Shown in pieces: positions 15,781 to 24,391 of a stretch of 39,033 bases of DNA. The DNA is from Lachnospiraceae bacterium. Its GTDB lineage: Bacteria; Bacillota; Clostridia; Lachnospirales; Lachnospiraceae. Made by a program: the position numbers and the translations under genes. Within the stretch, counting starts at the first letter, position 1. Each line of letters opens with the position of its first letter. Location: positions 1 to 39,033 of the forward strand of contig JAJPWX010000047.1 of assembly GCA_021205755.1 (NCBI GenBank), written 5' to 3'. A model generated the notes under the pieces. It saw only the letters and a list, made by a program, of their open reading frames with translations, did not search any database and was not told where the DNA came from.

Positions 15781-16710
15781 TCACATGATGGCGTCTGCGA
15801 GGGAATTGAAGATTTCTGTAATCATATCATCCGTTGAAAGATCGGTATACCAGTACTCATCTACGTAATCCCAGAAGATTTCACATGCTTCCTCATCCAT
15901 GACGGATTCAATGTCGTAGCCGCAGACGTAGTACATGTATCCCACGTCGTTGTCGGTATCTTCCTCCGCGAAGTAAATGAAAAGGAAAGTACCTTCGTTG
16001 TCGATGTTGTCTTCGTACCACTGCAGAGCGTATTCTTCTTTTTCGGAGTCAGTGGTCAGAGATTCATCATATGCTCTGAAATATATGTATGGCTGCACAC
16101 CAGTCGCGTCGAAGAAATCCTCGAGACTTTCTCCGGCTGCGTCTGTATCATCAAACCAGCCGAGTTCGTCGAGAATGCAATTACTGTCAAAAACGAGATC
16201 GGTATCAATCTTATCCCGGCTGCTGGAACTGGTGACAGAGGAAGCAGAGTTCCCTGTATTTTCTACGGTCACATCGGTTGTCTGGTTTTTCTTCCCAAAT
16301 GAAGCTGTGAAAGAAGCAACGCCCAGAACAAGGATGATCAGAACGACAATGATTGCTGTCATAAAGCCACCGCAGCCACCACCGCGATAATATCCGCCGC
16401 CCCAGAAAGGCCGGAATCTTCCGAAAAATCCGCGTCTTGGACTGCGCGGCGGAGGTGGATTTCTTCTGCCGCGGCCTCCCATGCCTCCTCCGGGATTGCC
16501 CATGCCGCCAGCGCCGCCTCTTGGAGCGGAACCGCCCATATTGCTGCCGGCACCTGCCCGTCCGGAGCTGCCGCTGCTTGTCCGGCTAAAACCGGAGCTT
16601 GTATGTCCACCGCCAGAGCGGCTTCCGCCCGAAAATCCACCGCCAGAACGTCCTCCGCTGGAATGCCCTCCGCCAGAGCGGCCACCGCCGCCTCCTCCTG
16701 CTCTGCCCAT
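15781..16710 (-). CDS. Glycine/serine-rich single-pass membrane protein with TPM-like extracellular domain
   Basis: The 309-residue protein has three parts. Residues 1-115 are a low-complexity Gly/Ser/Arg-rich tail with repeated RSGGG units and a PPPP segment. Residues 117-137 form one hydrophobic helix (TAIIVVLIILVLGVASF). After a Ser/Thr linker, residues 170-309 form an acidic domain with TGVQPYIYF, GTFLFIYFAEED and YVCGYDIESVMDEEA. This order of elements recalls the TPM (Psb32/MOLO) fold, though similarity is weak and I treat it as a tentative fold match. AGGAGG lies eight bases before the ATG on the minus strand. The glycine-rich half makes the opposite strand open but non-coding. Function unknown; the topology would put the acidic domain outside the cell. 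Confidence 0.75.
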   Translation of the reverse strand: MGRAGGGGGGRSGGGHSSGGRSGGGFSGGSRSGGGHTSSGFSRTSSGSSGRAGAGSNMGGSAPRGGAGGMGNPGGGMGGRGRRNPPPPRSPRRGFFGRFRPFWGGGYYRGGGCGGFMTAIIVVLIILVLGVASFTASFGKKNQTTDVTVENTGNSASSVTSSSSRDKIDTDLVFDSNCILDELGWFDDTDAAGESLEDFFDATGVQPYIYFRAYDESLTTDSEKEEYALQWYEDNIDNEGTFLFIYFAEEDTDNDVGYMYYVCGYDIESVMDEEACEIFWDYVDEYWYTDLSTDDMITEIFNSLADAIM

Positions 16711-16833
16711 AAAAATTCCTCCTTTTTATCAGCTCCTAAGTCTGATTAACAAAAATATATCCATTTTTTGCGGCATTCCCAGAAAGAACGCCTGATGCGA
16801 TATGAATGTGAACCGGTTTAAACAGACAAGGTT

Positions 16834-17604
16834 TTACTTCGCTTTATATGGCGGGTCAATCGGATAGCCGCCGCGCAGCTTCTGCATCCCGCGCGTCAGT
16901 GCGTCCTGCGAATTCTTCCAGTCCGCGTCGCGGTTGCGGTAGTCAAATTTATCGACCAGCCAGGATACATCCTCCTCGATGCGAGCGAAGTTTTTCTCCA
17001 TCACATCAAACATGGCGGGATAGAACTCCGCTCGCTCTTTCTCATTCAGATAGTGATCGGCATTTTGACAGAGGATACCAAAATGATGCAGGCAGAAGCC
17101 TTTGCCGTTCAGTATTTTTGCCTTGAACGCTTTATCCTGCCGGTAAAGGTAGAAAAAGGTCTCGATGTAGCGCTCAAACGTTGGCTGAACGGTCTGACAG
17201 ATATAGCAGCTGCAATCTTTCGATTCCGTCCAGGCCTGAATGGGATTTTTGCTTTCGCTTCCCTCCTGGTTCTTTCGATGGAAAAGGTTGATCTTCTGCG
17301 TTTTTCCCGGTGTATAGGAAGCAAACTGCTCATGCATTTCTTTCATGAGTCTCTGGTAATGTGTTTTCATGATGAGTGCGTTGCCGAGCGTGTTGCCATA
17401 GTCGTACATTTTTTTCAGGTGCTCCTGGCAGAAGCCGATTTTGTCTGTCTGCTCCCGGATGTCGCTTTCCATATAGGAAGAACCGCTGCCAATGGTAAAG
17501 TCGATGGCGTCTTGCTCCAGCTTGCGCTCGATGAAACAGAACGGACATTCATCGTTTTCGTTCACCGCGTCATTGAGCGGAATGGTGTATAATTTTTCTT
17601 TCAT
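16834..17604 (-). CDS. DUF6062-family protein with duplicated CxxC / FCxxH zinc-site-like motifs
   Basis: The 256-residue protein belongs to a Clostridia family of unknown function (DUF6062). It carries two copies of one cysteine/histidine arrangement: CPFC at 20-23 with GFCQEH at 57-62, and CYIC at 133-136 with GFCLHH at 169-174. The spacing is about 35 residues in both copies. This suggests two metal sites, probably zinc, in a duplicated helical domain. No signal peptide or membrane span is seen. An AGAGG-type binding site precedes the ATG. It lies upstream of the glycine-rich membrane protein gene on the same strand, 123 bases away, and may share a transcript. Confidence 0.8.
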   Translation of the reverse strand: MKEKLYTIPLNDAVNENDECPFCFIERKLEQDAIDFTIGSGSSYMESDIREQTDKIGFCQEHLKKMYDYGNTLGNALIMKTHYQRLMKEMHEQFASYTPGKTQKINLFHRKNQEGSESKNPIQAWTESKDCSCYICQTVQPTFERYIETFFYLYRQDKAFKAKILNGKGFCLHHFGILCQNADHYLNEKERAEFYPAMFDVMEKNFARIEEDVSWLVDKFDYRNRDADWKNSQDALTRGMQKLRGGYPIDPPYKAK

Positions 17605-17739
17605 ATGCGGATACCTCTTTCCTTTGTAAGGCTCAATATAATGACAGTTTACCAGAAAACTCTCTTATCGTACAGAAAAATTTTTATAAAAAGAAGATTG
17701 CCAGGTTGGCAGGAAATCTTTTCTGCCGTTAAATTGGCG

Positions 17740-17768
17740 TTGAATAAAAGTGCCTTTTGTGGTATTCT
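17740..17768 (+). promoter_or_regulatory. Promoter for the zinc-finger protein-polA-coaE operon
   Basis: TTGAAT at 17740-17745 and TATTCT at 17763-17768 are 17 bases apart. The transcript would start near 17775, about 80 bases before the first gene. Confidence 0.55.
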
Positions 17769-17857
17769 TTCGCCATAGGGAAACGACAGAAAGCAGCGGG
17801 CGGATGCGAACGGTAATCAGTCAATACCACAGGCCGGGTGGAGAGAGAAGGTGCGCG

Positions 17858-18367
17858 ATGAAATGCAATGAGGCCAGACGTATGGTCGTTCCATTTGTGA
17901 AAAAAGAACTGTCAGAGCGCGATATGGAAGCTTTTCTGAACCATGTGGAATCCTGTGAGGATTGCATGGAGGAGCTGGACACTTATTTTATGGTATACAA
18001 AGCGATCGACGCGATTGATACCGGCGCCCACGATGAACTTGATTTTAAGAAAATGCTCGCAGAGGAGATTCGCTCGGCAAGACACTGTATTTTTCGCAGA
18101 AAGGCTTCCAGGATCTTTCAGGGTGTTCTTTTAGCGGTGGCGGAGGTGCTTTTGATTTTCAGTATTTCTACGGGTGTTCAGATGAAACAGGGCACGTCAG
18201 ACAGTATGTTTGAACGCGCCATTCTGCGTCTGAATATGCGGCAGCGGGAGGATGCTGTGGAACAGTTGATGGAGACGGAGTCCGAGATGTTCTCATTTGC
18301 ATCTGACGAAACAGAGGAAGCTGAGACGATCGATTTGGAAGAGGAGACAACAGATGTCGGACAATAA
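17858..18367 (+). CDS. Putative zinc-finger (anti-sigma-like) single-pass membrane protein
   Basis: The 169-residue protein begins with a zf-HC2-type motif: Cys3, then HVESCEDC giving His29, Cys33 and Cys36, the H-x3-C-x2-C pattern of zinc-binding anti-sigma factors. A single membrane helix lies at about 86-104 (IFQGVLLAVAEVLLIFSIS), and the tail is acidic and Glu/Thr-rich. No sigma factor gene is adjacent, so the anti-sigma role is only a family-based guess. I chose ATG 17858, which starts at the conserved cysteine; the frame is open further upstream without support. The last 14 bases overlap the start of polA, so the two are translationally coupled. Confidence 0.78.
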   Translation: MKCNEARRMVVPFVKKELSERDMEAFLNHVESCEDCMEELDTYFMVYKAIDAIDTGAHDELDFKKMLAEEIRSARHCIFRRKASRIFQGVLLAVAEVLLIFSISTGVQMKQGTSDSMFERAILRLNMRQREDAVEQLMETESEMFSFASDETEEAETIDLEEETTDVGQ

Positions 18368-20999
18368 AGAAAAAGTGGTTCTGATTGATGGACACAGTAT
18401 TTTAAACCGGGCGTTTTATGGTCTGCCGGATCTTACGAACAGCGAAGGCCTGCACACAAATGCGGTCTACGGATTCCTGAATATTGTGCTGAAGGTGTTT
18501 GAGGAGGAGCACGCAGCGTATGCGGCGGTTGCTTTTGACCGGAGAGAGCCGACTTTTCGCCATAAAATGTACGCGGAATACAAGGGGACGCGAAAGCCTA
18601 TGCCGCAGGAGCTTCACGAACAGGTACCGCTGATGAAGGAAATGCTGCGGGCGATGGAGATTCCGGTGCTGGAGCTGCCGGGTTTCGAGGCAGATGATAT
18701 TCTGGGCACGGTATCCAGGCAAATGCAAAAAGAAGGACTTTCTGTGACGATCCTCTCTGGAGACCGGGATTTGCTGCAGTTGGCGACGGATGATATCCTG
18801 GTGCGGATTCCCAAAACGAAAGCGACCGGAACGGAGATTGAAGATTATTACGCGAAGGATGTGAAAGCACGTTACCAGGTGACGCCGACGGAGTTCATTG
18901 ACGTGAAAGCTCTGATGGGAGACGCTTCCGATAATATTCCGGGTGTGCCAAGCATCGGCGAAAAGACCGCGACGAAGATTATTGCAGAGTTTGGATCAAT
19001 TGAGGAGGCATACGCCAGAATTGATGAGGTGACGCCGACCCGTGCACGCAACGCGCTGCGGGAGCATTACGATATGGCGCAGATGAGTAAAGTACTTGCT
19101 ACGATCGATCTCGACGCGCCGGTTGAGTTGAAAAAAGAGGACGCTGCGCTGGGCGTATTATATACGGCGGATGCGCTGCAGCTTTGCCGTCGGCTGGAGT
19201 TTAAAAATTTGCTTGGACGTTTCCATGTTGAAGAAGAAACAAAGCCGGAGACGGAGCATTTTTGTGCAGTTCGTGATTTAACTGAGGCGGAGGATTTGTT
19301 TTCCAGGCTCAGTGGTGGTACGACTGCCTTCCATCTTTTTGCAGAAAAAGATACGTTTCTGGGGATCGCGCTTTGCGGCGCGGATGGTGAGGCATATTTT
19401 TTGGAATGCTGTGGATTTCTGACAAAGGACTATCTCTGTGAGAAGCTTTCGGAATTGATCAAGGCAGGAGGTATTTCCGTCACGCTGCACCTGAAAGAGC
19501 AGCTTCCGTATCTGAGCACGAATCTTTCCCAGTGCCGTCTGTTTGACGCGGCGATTGCGGCTTACCTGGTGAATCCGCTTAAGGACAGCTACGACAGTCA
19601 GGATATCGCGAAAGAATACCTTGGTCAGATGATACCTTCCCGCGCAGAGCTTTTTGGGAAAAACAGCCTGGAACAGGCGATGGAGGAAAAGCCGGACGAG
19701 TTTCTTTCCTGGGCCTGCCGCCTGGCGCTGGTTCTCTGGAGAGCGTATCCGGTGATGGAAGAAAAGCTGATGACGATGGGCATGAAGCCTCTGTTTGATG
19801 ACATTGAGATGCCGCTGGTTTTTACTCTTGCGGATATGGAACGCGCGGGTATCCGTGTGCAGGCAGAGGAACTGAAAAACTATGGGGAACAGCTGACTGG
19901 GCGTATCGCAGAGCTGGAGAGCGCTATTTACCAGCAGGCTGGTGAAGAGTTTAATATCAATTCTCCAAAACAGCTTGGAGTGATTCTCTTTGAAAAGCTT
20001 CAGCTTCCGCACGGGAAAAAGACAAAATCCGGTTATTCCACGGCGGCAGACGTGCTGGATAAGCTGGCACCGGATTATCCGATTGTTTCCGACATCCTGG
20101 AATACCGCCAGATGACAAAGCTAAAATCGACCTACGCGGATGGTCTTGCGAATTTTATTTCCGCGGATGGAAGAATTCATGGAAAGTTTCACCAGACAAT
20201 TACGGCGACTGGGCGGATCAGCAGCACCGATCCGAATTTGCAGAACATTCCGATCCGCATGGAGCTGGGGCGCCTGATCCGCAAGGTGTTTGTGCCGGAT
20301 GACGGCTTCGTATTTCTCGACGCTGATTATTCCCAGATTGAGCTGCGAGTGCTGGCGCATTTTTCAAATGACGAGGATCTGATTCAGGCATATCAGGAAG
20401 CACAGGACGTCCATACGGCTACTGCCGCAAAGGTGTTCCATGTTGCTCCGGAAGAGGTGACGCCGCAGCTGCGACGCAATGCGAAAGCAGTTAACTTTGG
20501 CATTGTCTATGGCATCAGCTCTTTTGGCCTCAGCCAGAATTTAAGCATCACGCAGAAAGAGGCAAAGGAATATATTGAGCAATACTTTAAGACCTATCCG
20601 GGGATTAAAGAGTTTCAGGATAAGGCAGTCGCGGACGCTAAAAGGGACGGCTATGTGACGACGATGTTCGGCCGCCGCCGCCCGATGCCGGAATTGAAAT
20701 CATCCAATTTTATGCAGCGCTCTTTTGGCGAGCGCGTCGCCATGAATGCGCCCATTCAGGGTACCGCGGCTGACATTATCAAAATTGCGATGAACCGTGT
20801 CAATGCCTGCCTGCACAATCAGAAGATGAAATCCCGGCTGATTCTTCAGGTACATGATGAACTTTTGGTAGAGACTGCGATCGAAGAGCTGGATGAAGTG
20901 CGGGAGATTATGGTGCGGGAAATGCAGAATGCGGCAGACCTTCGTGTCAGGCTGGAAGTGGATATTCATGACGGGAAGAACTGGTATGAGGCGAAGTAA
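18354..20999 (+). CDS. polA: DNA polymerase I
   Basis: The 881-residue product has the usual Pol I layout. A 5'-3' exonuclease/flap domain (1 to about 290) includes YKGTRKPMPQ and LMGDASDNIPGVPSIGEKTA. A middle 3'-5' exonuclease-fold domain spans about 310-480, and the polymerase domain runs from about 490. Polymerase motifs are intact: motif A DADYSQIELRVL with Asp656, motif B RRNAKAVNFGIVYG and motif C VHDELLVE with Asp835. The proofreading domain lacks the D-x-E pair (TTAFHLFAEKD stands there), so it is probably inactive, as in many Firmicutes. GAGGAG at 18341-18346 supports ATG 18354. It repairs DNA and removes Okazaki primers. Confidence 0.97.
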   Translation: MSDNKEKVVLIDGHSILNRAFYGLPDLTNSEGLHTNAVYGFLNIVLKVFEEEHAAYAAVAFDRREPTFRHKMYAEYKGTRKPMPQELHEQVPLMKEMLRAMEIPVLELPGFEADDILGTVSRQMQKEGLSVTILSGDRDLLQLATDDILVRIPKTKATGTEIEDYYAKDVKARYQVTPTEFIDVKALMGDASDNIPGVPSIGEKTATKIIAEFGSIEEAYARIDEVTPTRARNALREHYDMAQMSKVLATIDLDAPVELKKEDAALGVLYTADALQLCRRLEFKNLLGRFHVEEETKPETEHFCAVRDLTEAEDLFSRLSGGTTAFHLFAEKDTFLGIALCGADGEAYFLECCGFLTKDYLCEKLSELIKAGGISVTLHLKEQLPYLSTNLSQCRLFDAAIAAYLVNPLKDSYDSQDIAKEYLGQMIPSRAELFGKNSLEQAMEEKPDEFLSWACRLALVLWRAYPVMEEKLMTMGMKPLFDDIEMPLVFTLADMERAGIRVQAEELKNYGEQLTGRIAELESAIYQQAGEEFNINSPKQLGVILFEKLQLPHGKKTKSGYSTAADVLDKLAPDYPIVSDILEYRQMTKLKSTYADGLANFISADGRIHGKFHQTITATGRISSTDPNLQNIPIRMELGRLIRKVFVPDDGFVFLDADYSQIELRVLAHFSNDEDLIQAYQEAQDVHTATAAKVFHVAPEEVTPQLRRNAKAVNFGIVYGISSFGLSQNLSITQKEAKEYIEQYFKTYPGIKEFQDKAVADAKRDGYVTTMFGRRRPMPELKSSNFMQRSFGERVAMNAPIQGTAADIIKIAMNRVNACLHNQKMKSRLILQVHDELLVETAIEELDEVREIMVREMQNAADLRVRLEVDIHDGKNWYEAK

Positions 21000-21711
21000 A
21001 AATAGAGAGGAAAATCAGAGAGCATTGCGTGCAGAACAAAACGGAAAAAATGCGAAGGTACTTGGAATCACAGGCGGGGTTGGCGCCGGAAAGAGCACCA
21101 TTCTTTCCTATTTAAAAGAACAGTATGGTGCCTGCATTCTGGAAGCGGACAGAGTCGGCCATCAGGTACAGCAGCCGGGTGAAGTGTGCTGGGAGCAAAT
21201 CAAAGAAAAATTTGGCGTGGAAATTCTGCATGAGGATGGAACGATTGACCGGGGACGGCTCGGAGCGATCGTGTACGCAGACCGCGATAAAATGGAACAG
21301 CTGAACGCGATCGTGCATCCGGCGGTGAAAACGCGGATTCTCGAAGAAATTGATGCTTTTCGCTCTCGGCTGTCGATGGAATCAGAGAAAACACTGGTTT
21401 CAGAGTGTAAAACGCAGAGATTTCCTATTTTGGTCATTGAAGCAGCATTGCTTTTGGAAGATCATTATGATGAGATATGCGATGAAGTCTGGTATGTCTA
21501 TGCGGCTGAAGAGATCCGGACGAGCCGTCTGATGAAATCACGCGGTTATTCCAGGGAAAAGGTTCAGCAGATTATGCGCAACCAGCTGAGCGAGGAGGAA
21601 TTCCGCTGCCGCTGTCAGGTGGTGATTGATAACAGCAGCGAAGATGTGGAGCACACCTATGCGCAGATCGATGAAAGAATCATACATTTATCTGAAGAAA
21701 AAGGGAATTGA
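20986..21711 (+). CDS. coaE: Dephospho-CoA kinase
   Basis: CoaE phosphorylates the ribose 3'-hydroxyl of dephospho-CoA, the last step of coenzyme A synthesis. The 241-residue product has the P-loop GITGGVGAGKST near residues 25-36, the DRVGHQV segment and the late arginine-rich lid (RTSRLMKSRGYSREKV). It is longer than the typical 200 residues because of a charged N-terminal tail of about 20 residues and an insertion of roughly 20 residues in the middle (around SRLSMESEKTLVSECK). The ATG at 20986 overlaps polA by 14 bases. The ribosome binding site is weak, so translation probably depends on coupling to polA. Confidence 0.92.
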   Translation: MRRSKNREENQRALRAEQNGKNAKVLGITGGVGAGKSTILSYLKEQYGACILEADRVGHQVQQPGEVCWEQIKEKFGVEILHEDGTIDRGRLGAIVYADRDKMEQLNAIVHPAVKTRILEEIDAFRSRLSMESEKTLVSECKTQRFPILVIEAALLLEDHYDEICDEVWYVYAAEEIRTSRLMKSRGYSREKVQQIMRNQLSEEEFRCRCQVVIDNSSEDVEHTYAQIDERIIHLSEEKGN

Positions 21712-21736
21712 TTGTTCCTGCATTTTGTGGTAGTAT
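21708..21736 (+). promoter_or_regulatory. Possible promoter for the YycJ-like hydrolase gene
   Basis: TTGATT at 21708-21713 and TAGTAT at 21731-21736 are 17 bases apart, overlapping the coaE stop codon. Confidence 0.45.
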
Positions 21737-21837
21737 GCAACAGTCAGAGGTATATTTTGTGCTCCATAAGAACAGGAATCTGTTTGAATGGCAGATCGCA
21801 GACCATTATATTTTTACATAAATAAGGATTGATACAG

Positions 21838-22635
21838 ATGAATTTTTGCAGCATTGCCAGCGGAAGCAGCGGAAACTGCATTTTTGCAGGGACAGAGCAC
21901 ACCAGTGTGCTGATTGACGCAGGCATCAGTGGAAAGAAGGTAGTAGCCGGTTTAAAGGAGATTGATCGCAAACCGGAAGAACTTGACGCGATCCTGATTA
22001 CGCACGAACATTCGGATCACATCAAGGGTCTGGGAGTTCTTGCCCGGAAATATGGGATTCCGGTATATTGTTCCGCTGGAACGATGCATGAGATGCTTGA
22101 CAACCATTTGCTTGGAGCAGTGGATGAGACGCTGTTCCACGAAGTCACGCCTGATCAGCACTTCCTGATTCAGGATTTGGAGGTGCTTCCTTTCCGCGTC
22201 TCTCATGATGCGGCAGAGCCGGTCGCTTATCGATTGAGTCATGAGGGGAAGAGCGTAGCTGTTGCGACAGATCTGGGCTATTATGATGATTACGTGGTGG
22301 ATCATCTGCGGCAGCTGGATGCAGTTTTGATTGAGTCCAATCACGACATCAATATGCTGCAGGTCGGAAGATATCCTTATTATCTGAAACAACGGATACT
22401 GGGGCTGAAAGGGCATCTTTCGAATGACAATGCCGGGCGCCTGCTCGGAGAGATTCTGCATGAGAACATGAAAGGAATTCTGCTGGGACATCTGAGTCAG
22501 GAGAATAATCTGGAGGAGCTGGCGCTGATGACGGTTACGGAAGAAATTACTCTGGGGGAAAACCCGTTTAAAGGGACGGATTTCCCGATTCAGATAGCCG
22601 AAAGAGATCGCCCCTCAGAGATGATAGCGGTTTAA
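21838..22635 (+). CDS. MBL-fold metallo-hydrolase, YycJ/WalJ-like
   Basis: The 265-residue cytoplasmic protein has the metallo-beta-lactamase signature THEHSDH at 55-61 and further metal ligands expected in VSHDAAEP, ATDLGYYDD and LGHLSQENN. The opening MNFCSIASGSSGNC is typical of the YycJ/WalJ group, proposed 5'-3' exonucleases involved in coordinating cell-wall metabolism with replication or in mismatch repair. The ATG at 21838 is preceded by AAGGAT; an in-frame TTG nine bases earlier is less likely. Here it is not next to walRK, unlike in Bacillus. Substrate remains inferred. Confidence 0.88.
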   Translation: MNFCSIASGSSGNCIFAGTEHTSVLIDAGISGKKVVAGLKEIDRKPEELDAILITHEHSDHIKGLGVLARKYGIPVYCSAGTMHEMLDNHLLGAVDETLFHEVTPDQHFLIQDLEVLPFRVSHDAAEPVAYRLSHEGKSVAVATDLGYYDDYVVDHLRQLDAVLIESNHDINMLQVGRYPYYLKQRILGLKGHLSNDNAGRLLGEILHENMKGILLGHLSQENNLEELALMTVTEEITLGENPFKGTDFPIQIAERDRPSEMIAV

Positions 22636-22713
22636 TTCTTTTGGCGCAGCCGCGGATAGGGTGCGATATTCCCCGTCCGATTAAAAAAACAGGAAGAGAA
22701 AAAGGAGTCACTT

Positions 22714-22986
22714 ATGAAAAAAACAATCATTACCGTAGTCGGGAAAGATACAGTTGGTATTATTGCAAAGGTCTGCACATATCTGGCAGAGAATAATGTC
22801 AACATTCTTGATATCTCGCAGACGATTGTGCAGGGATATTTTAACATGATGATGGTGACGGACGCGACTCAGTCGCCCAAGAGCGGCGCAAAGATCGCTG
22901 AAGAACTGGAAAGGCTGGGGGAGCAGATCGGCGTTTCTATCCGCTGCCAGCATGAAGACATTTTTAACATGATGCACCGAATCTGA
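22714..22986 (+). CDS. ACT-domain protein (UPF0237 family)
   Basis: This 90-residue protein is essentially one ACT domain plus a short tail. It begins with the conserved KKTIITVVGKDTVGIIAKV and continues with ENNVNILDISQTI. ACT domains bind small ligands, usually amino acids; this family resembles GcvR. A ribosome binding site AAAGGAG precedes the ATG. It lies 26 bases before the UPF0210 gene, and these two families are neighbours in many Firmicutes and some archaea, suggesting a shared but undefined role. Confidence 0.92.
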   Translation: MKKTIITVVGKDTVGIIAKVCTYLAENNVNILDISQTIVQGYFNMMMVTDATQSPKSGAKIAEELERLGEQIGVSIRCQHEDIFNMMHRI

Positions 22987-23012
22987 AAGCCCTCTGCTGA
23001 TTGGAGAATGAC

Positions 23013-24377
23013 ATGATAAATATATTTGAAGTAAGTGAAACAAATAAAATGATTACTCAGGAGAATCTGGATGTTCGGACGATTACACTGGGAATCAGCC
23101 TGTTGGATTGCATTACGGACGATCTGGGTACTTTGAATGACAATATATACCGCAAGATCACCCGAGTGGCGAAGGACCTGGTTTCCACAGGGGAGGAGAT
23201 TGAGCATGAATACGGGATTCCGATTGTGAATAAGCGGATTTCCGTGACACCGATTGCTCTGGTAGGCGGCAGCGCATGTCACTCATCGGAGGATTATGTG
23301 ACCATTGCCCGGACACTTGACCGAGCTGCGAAAGAAGTGGGTGTAAATTTCCTGGGCGGATATTCTGCTCTGGTCTCCAAAGGCATGACAAAGGCGGATG
23401 AATATTTGATTCGTTCGATCCCCCAGGCGCTGGCAGAGACAGAGCGCGTGTGCAGCTCCGTCAATGTCGGTTCTACCAAATGCGGCATTGACATGGACGC
23501 GGTTCGCCTTCTGGGAGAAGTGATTTTACAGACGGCAGAACTGACAAAAGAAGAAGATTCGTTAGGATGCGCAAAACTGGTTGTTTTCTGCAATGCGCCC
23601 GATGATAATCCGTTTATGGCCGGGGCGTTTCATGGTGTGACAGAAGGGGATGCGGTGATCAATGTCGGCGTCAGCGGTCCCGGTGTGGTAAAACACGCAT
23701 TGGAGGAAGTGCGAGGCGCAGATTTTGAAACTCTCTGTGAGACGATCAAAAAGACGGCGTTCAAGGTAACCCGTGTCGGACAGCTGGTCGCGCAGGAGGC
23801 GTCCAGAAGACTTGGCATACCATTTGGTATTATTGATCTGTCCCTCGCGCCGACACCGGCAATCGGGGACAGCGTGGCGGACATCCTTTGCGAGATCGGT
23901 CTGGAGCATGCGGGGGCGCCGGGTACAACGGCGGCGCTTGCACTTCTGAACGATCAGGTGAAAAAGGGCGGAGTCATGGCTTCTTCCTACGTCGGGGGCT
24001 TAAGCGGCGCCTTTATTCCGGTCAGTGAAGATCAGGGAATGATTGACGCGGTACAGGCCGGGGCGCTTTCTCTGGAAAAGCTGGAAGCGATGACCTGCGT
24101 CTGCTCGGTCGGCCTTGATATGATCGCCATTCCTGGCAGCACGAGCGCAGCGACCATTTCCGGTATCATTGCGGATGAGATGGCGATCGGCATGGTAAAT
24201 CAGAAGACAACGGCTGTCCGCCTGATCCCGGTGATCGGAAAGGACGTCGGCGATATGGTGGAATTTGGCGGCTTGCTTGGTTATGCGCCGATCATGCCGG
24301 TGAATTCATTCTCCTGTGAGGCGTTTATCAGGCGTACGGGGCGAATCCCCGCACCGATTCACAGCTTTAAAAATTGA
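23013..24377 (+). CDS. UPF0210 / PFL-family protein (DUF711)
   Basis: The 454-residue protein matches the DUF711/UPF0210 family, structurally related to glycyl-radical enzymes of the pyruvate formate-lyase type but without an established reaction. Characteristic segments are [37 protein letters not shown] and [15 protein letters not shown]. The length is normal. I chose ATG 23013, with GGAG at 23003-23006, over the in-frame alternative four codons upstream. It follows the ACT-domain gene and its stop overlaps a possible TTG of the next gene. Biochemical function unknown. Confidence 0.92.
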   Translation: MINIFEVSETNKMITQENLDVRTITLGISLLDCITDDLGTLNDNIYRKITRVAKDLVSTGEEIEHEYGIPIVNKRISVTPIALVGGSACHSSEDYVTIARTLDRAAKEVGVNFLGGYSALVSKGMTKADEYLIRSIPQALAETERVCSSVNVGSTKCGIDMDAVRLLGEVILQTAELTKEEDSLGCAKLVVFCNAPDDNPFMAGAFHGVTEGDAVINVGVSGPGVVKHALEEVRGADFETLCETIKKTAFKVTRVGQLVAQEASRRLGIPFGIIDLSLAPTPAIGDSVADILCEIGLEHAGAPGTTAALALLNDQVKKGGVMASSYVGGLSGAFIPVSEDQGMIDAVQAGALSLEKLEAMTCVCSVGLDMIAIPGSTSAATISGIIADEMAIGMVNQKTTAVRLIPVIGKDVGDMVEFGGLLGYAPIMPVNSFSCEAFIRRTGRIPAPIHSFKN

Positions 24378-24391
24378 CGGAGTTATCATTC

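Noticed and set aside
16359-16795. Open frames on both strands over the glycine-rich gene
   Set aside because: The Gly/Pro-rich repeat codons keep several frames open by composition; only the minus-strand 309-residue frame has a ribosome binding site and a coherent domain order.
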